Shown: positions 6,401 through 11,453 of the stretch, in pieces
How the letters are laid out: the number at the start of each line of letters is the position of its first letter
How positions within the stretch are numbered: the first letter of the stretch is position 1
NCBI GenBank assembly: GCA_016872875.1
Contig: VGYW01000273.1
Span: 1 to 11,453, forward strand
DNA length: 11,453 bases
DNA from: Planctomycetota bacterium
GTDB taxonomy: Bacteria; Planctomycetota; PUPC01; DSUN01
Direction: 5' to 3'
Translations under genes and position numbers: made by a program
The notes under the pieces: generated by a model
Told to the model about the DNA's origin: nothing
Databases searched by the model: none
Seen by the model: the letters and a program-made list of their open reading frames with translations, nothing else

Positions 6401-6504
6401 GTTGCCGCCGGGCAACACGGCGTTGCCAGGACGCAACGTTCCTAAGCCCGTGGCATTGCTTGACTTAGGTGCCCAGAGCCGAGAGGGCGTTGCCGCGTAG
6501 CAAC
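6401..6504 (+). repeat. Three GTTGC/GCAAC short hairpins after the secreted-protein gene
   Basis: Three similar stem-loops lie between the two secreted-protein genes: 6401-6416 (6-bp stem GTTGCC/GGCAAC), 6421-6438 (CGTTGC/GCAACG, 6-base loop) and 6489-6504 (GTTGC/GCAAC). A CCTAAG/CTTAGG pair (6441-6446, 6464-6469) lies between the second and third. The first two could serve as a weak terminator for the preceding gene, but no T-run follows. No gene is seen in 6390-6654. Confidence 0.55.
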
Positions 6505-6654
6505 ATCGCCTCAAAGCGAATCCCGACTTAAACACTCGGCTTTGCGTACAAGTCTTTGTAAGTCCAAGACATGAATATACATGCAATTCCTCGGCTCGGC
6601 CGGCACACCAGTTGCTACTGTCATCAACGAGTCGGGACTGAAGGAGAATGGTCT

Positions 6655-7257
6655 ATGCGGTCTTGTTGGTTCCAGGCGGGGGGAGGAGGTGGCGGCATCT
6701 GGGGCCGAGTTGCGCTGTGGCTCGCGGCGGCCCTTGCGCCGTTGGCGGCCCTGCCGGCAGCGCAGGCGTCCATCTTTCTGCCCGATCTGGGCGGCACGGT
6801 GCCGATGGGCGACGTGCTGAACAACCCACTTGGCGGCGGCTTGTACTCGCGGCCTCTGGTGATTCCCATCCTACTCGACGGCCTGCCGCCGGGCACACAA
6901 GTCATCGGCTCGATAAACCTGCGCGACTATGTGCTTCTGGACAGCACGCCCGGCGGCCCCTTGGGCGGCCTGGTGGAGAACTTTGCGAGCAACATGCGCG
7001 TGCAGATGTTCGGCACCGCGACCATGGCCGGCTGGCAGCGCGACATCACCATCCCGAACGTCCTCTCCCAGGTGCAATCCGGCCCCAGGCTCCCGGGCAC
7101 ACCACCCTCACCCAGCAGCCGTCGGGCAGGTGGGCCGTTGACAGCTTCTTCGACATCACTTACAGAATCGACTTCGTTGGAAGGGCCGGCGGCCAGTTCG
7201 CCGGGATGTCTGGCTCCACGACCTCCACCCAGCGCTTCGGGCCGGGCGAACGGGTGA
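6655..7257 (+). CDS. PEP-CTERM secreted protein, 5' part (frameshifted gene)
   Basis: This frame holds the start of a secreted protein that continues in another frame after about 7080-7100. The ATG at 6655 follows AAGGAG (6641-6646) at 8-base spacing. Residues 1-38 form a signal peptide: a short N region, a Gly run, a hydrophobic core LWLAAALAPLAALPAA, and probable cleavage after AQA. The mature part to about residue 145 (IFLPDLGG...NVLSQVQSG) looks normal. Beyond the shift point this frame becomes Pro/Ser-rich out-of-frame sequence to the stop at 7257, so a protein ending there would lack its sorting signal. An ATG at 6648 in the other frame is only one base from the ribosome binding site and is unlikely to be used. 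The function of the intact protein is unknown. Confidence 0.7.
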   Translation: MRSCWFQAGGGGGGIWGRVALWLAAALAPLAALPAAQASIFLPDLGGTVPMGDVLNNPLGGGLYSRPLVIPILLDGLPPGTQVIGSINLRDYVLLDSTPGGPLGGLVENFASNMRVQMFGTATMAGWQRDITIPNVLSQVQSGPRLPGTPPSPSSRRAGGPLTASSTSLTESTSLEGPAASSPGCLAPRPPPSASGRANG

Positions 7258-8102
7258 AGCCCGGAACCGACTGCTTCCGCACCGAATCGGGGGAGTTCCG
7301 CTTCGGCGTGGAAAACTCGATCCCGGCCGGCTTCTTCGAGCCGGGCTCCGACCCGTTCGCAGGGGTGGTGCGGCTCGGGGGGCGGCTGCTTGGCGACCCA
7401 CTCCTGGGCGACACCGACACAGTGGTGCGGCGGCCATCTGAGGCGCTCCTGCCTCACGAGGGGACCAGCGTGGACGTGCCCATCGAGCTCGTCGCCCTCA
7501 GCCTCGTCTCCGTCGCCCCCATCACCGTGACAGGCCCGTCGGGCGACAGCCAGTGGGACGTCAGCGTCATGCTCTCCCCGCTGCCCCCGCCCCCGGGGAG
7601 CATGACCATCATCCGCGGCACCAGCAGCGGCGGCACTTTCGATGCCACTTTCCCGGTCACTCCCCGGTTCACGTTCACGGAGGTCGGCAATCCTGGCAAC
7701 GTGAGGGTGCTCGACTACTCGGACCTCTACGGCCCCATCATGCTCGACCCTATTGTGCCCTGGGACTACTTCGTTGCGCCCGGGGACGGCCCGATGCCGC
7801 AGGCCTCCGCCGACAACGAGTTCTACGCCCAAACGGGCATCCTCTACACGAGCCTGGAGTTCGACCTTTCGCTGCGGAACGCTGCGGAGACGGCGGCGAT
7901 ACCGGAGCCAGCCACGGCGGTGCTCGTGGCGCTCGGCCTGCTCGCCGTGCTGCGCAGGCGGAGGCAGCGGCAGGGGCAGCCCTTGTGGCTGCCTCCGGGC
8001 GGCCGCCAGGGCCACCCCTACAAGTGTGTGACCCCGCGGACCCTTGCGACCCGGCGCGATCCCGGCCCCGCGCTAGGTTGGGGTCCGCGGGCCACCTCTT
8101 GA
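7098..8102 (+). CDS. PEP-CTERM secreted protein, 3' part with sorting signal (frameshifted gene)
   Basis: The reading frame one base back from the 5' part carries the rest of the protein, from about HTTLTQQPSGRWAVDSFFDI onward. There is no own start codon or ribosome binding site at the junction. Near the end lies a PEP-CTERM signal: IPEP (7899-7910), a hydrophobic stretch, then RRRRQRQ up to 7973. In known PEP-CTERM proteins this signal is the very C-terminus and is recognised by an exosortase that anchors or releases the protein at the envelope. Here about 42 further residues (Gly/Pro/Arg-rich) follow before the stop, which is unusual. Joined across the shift, the product would be about 480 residues. 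Residues beyond 7973 overlap an inverted repeat (8033-8091), so the tail is probably former non-coding sequence. Confidence 0.65.
   Translation, partial: HTTLTQQPSGRWAVDSFFDITYRIDFVGRAGGQFAGMSGSTTSTQRFGPGERVKPGTDCFRTESGEFRFGVENSIPAGFFEPGSDPFAGVVRLGGRLLGDPLLGDTDTVVRRPSEALLPHEGTSVDVPIELVALSLVSVAPITVTGPSGDSQWDVSVMLSPLPPPPGSMTIIRGTSSGGTFDATFPVTPRFTFTEVGNPGNVRVLDYSDLYGPIMLDPIVPWDYFVAPGDGPMPQASADNEFYAQTGILYTSLEFDLSLRNAAETAAIPEPATAVLVALGLLAVLRRRRQRQGQPLWLPPGGRQGHPYKCVTPRTLATRRDPGPALGWGPRATS
8033..8091 (+). repeat. 11-bp inverted repeat at the 3' end of the PEP-CTERM frame
   Basis: CCCGCGGACCC (8033-8043) is perfectly complementary to GGGTCCGCGGG (8081-8091), with 37 bases between them, and pairing can extend by GTG/CAC outside a small bulge. 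It lies in the unusual coding tail after the PEP-CTERM signal, which fits a 3' untranslated hairpin. No T-run follows. Confidence 0.6.
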
Positions 8103-8198
8103 TGGAACTGGGCGCGGAGCAAGCCCTGGCGCGGCGCCGATGCCGCAGGTCGTGAAACCCTGGGGGGAGAACCCGGCCCCTCCTCCCGGGGAACGCAA

Positions 8199-8243
8199 GC
8201 GGGGCGCGGCAGCCAGTCTGCCGCGCCCCGCTGCTCTTTCCTC
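8199..8243 (+). terminator. Strong intrinsic terminator after the PEP-CTERM gene
   Basis: A perfect 14-bp GC-rich stem, GCGGGGCGCGGCAG (8199-8212) with CTGCCGCGCCCCGC (8218-8231), encloses a 5-base loop and is followed by a pyrimidine-rich, T-containing stretch (TGCTCTTTCCTCTT). This is a typical Rho-independent terminator for the rightward PEP-CTERM transcript. The rest of 8103-8402 holds only this hairpin and the promoter of the next operon. Confidence 0.75.
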
Positions 8244-8346
8244 TTCGCCGAGACCGCTCACCCCATCGTCAGCGAAGTGCAGGCCCGCTGCCGGGCCAAG
8301 CTCAAGTCGCGCTGAGGGCCAGGCCGGCAGGGGCGAGTTGGCGCGC

Positions 8347-8376
8347 TTGACTGGTACACAGGTGTAGATGTATAAT
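8347..8376 (+). promoter_or_regulatory. Near-consensus promoter of the toxin-antitoxin operon with internal operator-like palindrome
   Basis: TTGACT (8347-8352) and TATAAT (8371-8376) are separated by 18 bases, close to a sigma70 consensus, 26 bases before the antitoxin start. The spacer contains a 12-bp palindrome TACACAGGTGTA (8355-8366). Such a site between -35 and -10 is where antitoxin or toxin-antitoxin complexes often repress their own operon; that role is inferred from location. Confidence 0.75.
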
Positions 8377-8402
8377 CACACAAGAAAGGAGGGAGGAAGA
8401 AG

Positions 8403-8702
8403 ATGGCAGCTCTTCACCGCACACAGATACTGCTCGAACCCGAGCAACATCAAGCGCTTGCCCAGATGGCCCAGGACGCCGGCCGGAGCGTGTCTGACAT
8501 CGTTCGGGAGATTCTCCGCGAACGCCTGGCGCGGGAGACCAAGGAGGCGAAGCACCGAGAGCTCATGGAGACGCTTGCCAGGCTCAAGAAGTTCTGCGAC
8601 GAGGTGCAGGCGAAGCACGGGGTCATTGACTTCGACCCGGTGGAGGAGGTGAGAGAGGAGGCGGACCGCGAGATGGAGCGCGTGTTGAGGGGCGAAGGGT
8701 GA
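8403..8702 (+). CDS. Antitoxin with ribbon-helix-helix N-terminus (VapB-type)
   Basis: This 99-residue protein has an N-terminal ribbon-helix-helix pattern: a short strand (HRTQILLEP), then helix QHQALAQMAQDAG, turn RSVSD, and helix IVREILRERL (to about residue 42). It is followed by a charged, probably extended or helical C-terminus rich in Glu/Arg that would wrap around the toxin. It should bind DNA as a dimer and neutralise the PIN toxin encoded next. ATG 8403 has a strong purine ribosome binding site (AAAGGAGGGAGGAAG, about 8385-8399). The stop overlaps the toxin start by four bases, the usual antitoxin-first order with translational coupling. The near-consensus promoter with an internal palindrome fits autoregulation. 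Confidence 0.85.
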   Translation: MAALHRTQILLEPEQHQALAQMAQDAGRSVSDIVREILRERLARETKEAKHRELMETLARLKKFCDEVQAKHGVIDFDPVEEVREEADREMERVLRGEG

Positions 8703-9145
8703 GTGTCGTGGTGGACGCAAACCTTGTGACGGCGCTCCTCGTGCCTTTGCCCTATAGGCCGCAGGCAATGGCTAAACGTGCCGCCTGGAGCGAGGCACAG
8801 GAGACGCTGGTTGCCCCGATGCTGGTGGAATATGAGGTGTGCAGCGCCCTGTGGAGGCTGGCGACCGCCGGGTGGTTCCCAGTAGAGGCGCTGCCCGGGC
8901 TGCTCGTGGAGATGCGGCGGCTGGACATTCAGATGGCGCCCCCGACAGTGGCGCTTCATCAGGCGGCGTTCAAATGGGCGCAGCAGCTTGGCCGGAGCAA
9001 GACGTACGATGCACAGTACATGGCCCTTGCTGAGGAACTCCGAGCTGACCTCTGGACCTCCGACCTGAGGCTCTTCAACAGGGCGAAGCAGCTCGGCCTA
9101 TCCTGGGTAAACTGCATCCAGGAGCCCTCGTCGCAACCCTCCTGA
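8699..9145 (+). CDS. vapC: PIN-domain ribonuclease toxin, VapC family
   Basis: The 148-residue protein carries the acidic residues of a PIN nuclease: Asp6 in VVVDANLV, Glu46 in LVEYEVCSAL, Asp104 in TYDAQYMALAEEL and Asp122 in TSDLRLF. These bind the divalent metal ion used to cleave RNA; VapC proteins usually cut tRNA or rRNA, and this one's target is unknown. The YDAQYMALAEEL segment is typical of the VapC group. The start is GTG 8699, overlapping the antitoxin stop (GTGA), preceded by a GAGG-rich stretch in the antitoxin's end. The domain is complete, so the toxin is probably active. It converges with the flotillin gene on the other strand. Confidence 0.9.
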   Translation: MSVVVDANLVTALLVPLPYRPQAMAKRAAWSEAQETLVAPMLVEYEVCSALWRLATAGWFPVEALPGLLVEMRRLDIQMAPPTVALHQAAFKWAQQLGRSKTYDAQYMALAEELRADLWTSDLRLFNRAKQLGLSWVNCIQEPSSQPS

Positions 9146-9169
9146 GGGACAGGCGAGCCGCCCGTCCCT
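9145..9169. terminator. Hairpin between converging genes
   Basis: AGGGACAGGCG (9145-9155) pairs with CGCCCGTCCCT (9159-9169) with one A/C mismatch and a 3-base loop. It begins at the last base of the vapC stop codon and lies 21 bases from the flotillin stop on the opposite strand. No T-run is seen on either side, so a terminator role is inferred from the convergent position; it could also be a dispersed repeat. Confidence 0.45.
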
Positions 9170-9189
9170 ACGCCCTTGCGTAACAGGCA

Positions 9190-11118
9190 CTACTTGGCCG
9201 GGGCTTCGGCCTGCGCCGGGGCAACGGCTTCTTTCGCCTTCGCTATCGCCTCGACGAGTGCCTGTTCGAGGACCTTCGGGTCTACGTCCATCTGCTTGCC
9301 GACGAAGCGCGCCACGAGGTCGCGGAGGGCCTGGCCGGTGCCGCCGACGAGCCGCAGGGCGGCGTCGCGGACAGGCTCCGGCGTGGAGGCGAGCAGCCCA
9401 TCCACCGTGAGGCCCCAGCCGACGCTCTTGAGGAACTGGCCGTAGATGCTCGACAGGGTGCTCGGGTCGCCGAAAATCTGCATCTTGGCGTTGGCGAGCA
9501 TGGAGCCGACGGCGGTGGCCATGTGGACCTGGACTTCCTTGTTTGCGACGATCTGCTGCTTCTTGAGCTCGAACTCGAGAGCGGCGCGGGAGTACTTCTC
9601 CTGGTTTTCGAGGCTCTGGCGCTGGACCTCCACGCGCGCGGCCTCGACGTTGACCTTCTCGCGGTCGACCTGGACGGGGACCATGGTCTTGGCGCGCTCG
9701 CCCTCGGCGATCTTCTTGTTGGATTCGGATTCGGCCTCGGCGAGGATGAGCTTGGCCTCCTTCTGCTTCTCGGCGGCCTGGAGGTCGCCGTCGGCCACCT
9801 TCACCGCGGTGTAGGCCTGGATGTCCGCCGCCACGTTCTCCTGGTAGCGGTGGATGTCCACCTGCTGCCGCTCGGTGATCATCTTCTGCTGCGCGCGGCG
9901 GTCGGCGTCGGCCGTCACCTTCACCGTCTCGATCCGCTGGTTCTCCTCCTCGCGCTTGGCTTCGGCGGCGCGGGTCTGGGCCTGGGTCTCGGCGCGCTTC
10001 GTCTCGCGCTCGGCCACGGCGATTTCGGCCTGGCGCTTGGCCACCTCGACGGCCTGGAGGCGGGCGACGTCGGCCTCCTGCTGCGCCTTGTCGCGTTCCA
10101 CCTGGGCCAGCCGCTCCGCCTGCTCACGCTTCGCCTGGGCCACCGACAGGTTACGGTCCCGGTCGATCTCGGAGTTCTGGACCGTGAGCTCCTTCTGGAC
10201 ACGCGCGAGCTCGACCTCGCGTTCCTGCTGGATTGCGAACTCGCGCTTCTCGCGGTCGCGGTCGACCTGGACGTTTGCCACGTCGCGGCCCTGGTTGGCC
10301 TCGGCCACCGCGCGGTCCTTGTCGAGGTCGAGGATCTGCTTCCGGGTCGAAACGTCCTTCGTCCTGATGTCGCGCTCGGCGTTGCGGGTGATCTCGTTGC
10401 GCTTGACCAACTGGTCCTGCGTCACCTCCGTGATGCGCCGCTTGCCCTGGGCGTCGAAGACGTTGTCGTCCTTGAGGAACTCCAGCGGCGTCTGGTCCAG
10501 GCTCGATATGGTCACGGTCTCGAGGGTCAGGCCGTTCTCCTGGAGGTCGTTGGTGACGATGCTCTGGACGGCGGAGGCGAACTCGTCGCGTTTCGTGTTG
10601 AGCTCCATGAGGGCCTTTGTGGCGGCGACGGTGCGGAGGGAGGAGACGAGCTTCTCCATGACGAGCTCGCGGATGCTCTCCTCCGAGATGCACTTCTCGC
10701 CAAGGGAGCGGGCGGCGTTGAGGATGTCGTCGGCCTCGGGCTGCACCTTGATGTAGAACTCCGCCGCGATGTCCACCCGCAGGTTGTCGCCCGTGATGAG
10801 GGCCTCCTCGCCGCGGCGGGCCACGTTGAGGCGCATGGTTTCGAGGGAGACGGGCACGACGCGGTGGATGATGGGCACGACGAATGCGCCGCCGTCGAGC
10901 ACCACCTTGGCCTTGCCCATGCCCGTGCGGACGAATGCCTCGTTCGCCGTCGTCTTCCGGTAGAGCTTCGTGATGGCCGTCAGGATCGCCGTGATGAGCA
11001 AGATGAACGCGCCGGCGGCCACGAGGAGCAGCGAGGAGAGGAACCCCACCTTCTCGTGGAAGCCCACTCCAGCGCCAATCAGTGCCAGACCGATCAGGAT
11101 GCCCAGGAAGGCGGCCAT
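9190..11118 (-). CDS. Flotillin-like membrane scaffold protein (SPFH/band 7)
   Basis: The 642-residue protein has two hydrophobic segments at the N-terminus (about 3-19 and 26-50), an SPFH/band 7 domain (about 55-240, with NEAFVRTGMGKAKVVLDGGAFVVPI at its start), and a long Ala/Glu/Arg/Gln-rich coiled coil (about 240-530) with many heptad-like blocks. A globular C-terminus ends in an Ala/Glu/Lys tail. This is the layout of bacterial flotillins (FloT/YuaG, YqiK), which assemble at membranes, organise lipid microdomains and affect secretion and fluidity. Start ATG 11118 is preceded on its strand by AAAGGAGG at 5-base spacing. The frame stays open upstream to GTG 11304, adding 62 mostly Pro/Arg-rich residues, but without a ribosome binding site. 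The NfeD-like gene end just upstream supports the usual flotillin-NfeD operon. Confidence 0.9.
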   Translation of the reverse strand: MAAFLGILIGLALIGAGVGFHEKVGFLSSLLLVAAGAFILLITAILTAITKLYRKTTANEAFVRTGMGKAKVVLDGGAFVVPIIHRVVPVSLETMRLNVARRGEEALITGDNLRVDIAAEFYIKVQPEADDILNAARSLGEKCISEESIRELVMEKLVSSLRTVAATKALMELNTKRDEFASAVQSIVTNDLQENGLTLETVTISSLDQTPLEFLKDDNVFDAQGKRRITEVTQDQLVKRNEITRNAERDIRTKDVSTRKQILDLDKDRAVAEANQGRDVANVQVDRDREKREFAIQQEREVELARVQKELTVQNSEIDRDRNLSVAQAKREQAERLAQVERDKAQQEADVARLQAVEVAKRQAEIAVAERETKRAETQAQTRAAEAKREEENQRIETVKVTADADRRAQQKMITERQQVDIHRYQENVAADIQAYTAVKVADGDLQAAEKQKEAKLILAEAESESNKKIAEGERAKTMVPVQVDREKVNVEAARVEVQRQSLENQEKYSRAALEFELKKQQIVANKEVQVHMATAVGSMLANAKMQIFGDPSTLSSIYGQFLKSVGWGLTVDGLLASTPEPVRDAALRLVGGTGQALRDLVARFVGKQMDVDPKVLEQALVEAIAKAKEAVAPAQAEAPAK

Positions 11119-11287
11119 GCTTCCCTCCTTTCGGGGTTGCGCGCCTGGGGAACGATGCGGGACAGGGGAAGGAATCTCCTTCTCAATCATAGCGTCCAGC
11201 TCGGCGAACGGGGGCCGTTGCGGCTCGCGCCGCACCTGCGGCGGCACGGGCGGCGGCTGAGCGCGGCCCGGCGGCCTCGGAGGAGGC

Positions 11288-11453
11288 CTACGTGGTTGGG
11301 ACACTGTACGGCTCCACGATGTAGTACCCGCTCGCGCGCCGGCCCGGCTCCTTCACTGGCACGAAGCGCACGAGGAGGACGGTTTGCTCCCTGGGGATGG
11401 ACGTGGCACCCTCGGGCACGCGGCACGTGACCTTGTGGAGGGTGCCGTATTCG
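11288..11453 (-). CDS. C-terminal end of an NfeD-like membrane protein (partial)
   Basis: The minus strand holds an open frame entering from the window's right edge and ending with TAG at 11290-11288. The 54 visible residues begin EYGTLHKVTCRVPEGATSIP and end GYYIVEPYSVPTT. The pattern (short strands, a Pro/Gly turn before REQTVLLVRFVPV, then YYIVEPYS) resembles the OB-fold end of NfeD-type proteins, which in other bacteria lie next to flotillin genes and act with them at the membrane. The start and any membrane helices are outside the window. The stop lies 169 bases before the flotillin start. The family call rests mostly on position and this short pattern, so it is moderate. Confidence 0.5.
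   Translation of the reverse strand, partial: EYGTLHKVTCRVPEGATSIPREQTVLLVRFVPVKEPGRRASGYYIVEPYSVPTT

Noticed and set aside
8244..8314. Possible C-terminal peptide (FAETAHPIVSEVQ...)
   Set aside because: It reads like protein for about 23 codons to a TGA, but it has no start or ribosome binding site, lies directly after a terminator hairpin and shows no family I recognise; it could be a gene remnant or chance.
9523..11430. Long plus-strand open frame rich in Leu/Gly/Val/Asp opposite the flotillin gene
   Set aside because: Its low-complexity composition is the antisense of the Glu/Ala/Arg-rich flotillin coiled coil; the minus strand has clear domains and a ribosome binding site.

Overview
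The window is GC-rich (strong G/C third positions), with Shine-Dalgarno-led genes, a broken PEP-CTERM exosortase-substrate gene, a 23S-intervening-sequence-type four-helix-bundle gene bounded by GAATGTT heptamers, and a flotillin preceded by an NfeD-like gene end. Together these suggest a free-living or environmental member of the PVC group, most likely Planctomycetota. That assignment is an inference; no rRNA or other phylogenetic marker is present. I see no tRNA, rRNA, CRISPR array or transposase.

Layout. (1) 202-2623: an RfaE/HldE-type PfkB sugar-phosphate kinase and a HAD phosphatase, same strand, plausibly one sugar-phosphate pathway. They are separated by a compact unit (1226-1759): a four-helix-bundle (IVP/S23) gene enclosed by 40-bp inverted repeats matching at 37/40 positions. 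The left arm begins inside the kinase stop codon. (2) 2624-4490: a region mostly made of a tandem repeat with a period of about 126 bp. Each unit carries a 34-bp near-perfect palindrome (arms GTCATTCTCACATTCT / AGAATGTGAGAATGAC). Nine clear copies and one decayed copy are present. A small ArsR-like winged-helix gene (3118-3399) sits in the middle. (3) 4491-6389: a secreted protein with a transglutaminase-like Cys-His-Asp pattern and two Asp-box motifs; its leader retains landmarks of the array. (4) 6655-8102: a secreted PEP-CTERM protein split by a -1 frameshift near 7080-7100, followed by a strong intrinsic terminator. (5) 8347-9145: a VapBC-type toxin-antitoxin operon with a near-consensus promoter containing a 12-bp palindrome. 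(6) Minus strand, 9190-11453: a flotillin (SPFH/band 7 plus long coiled coil) and the C-terminal end of an NfeD-like gene upstream of it.

The main candidate for something undescribed is the palindrome array around the winged-helix gene. Its spacers can also form a second long stem, and the central units show an ABAB higher-order duplication. Whether it acts as DNA (regulator binding, operator array) or as RNA (repeated hairpins in a leader) cannot be decided from one window.
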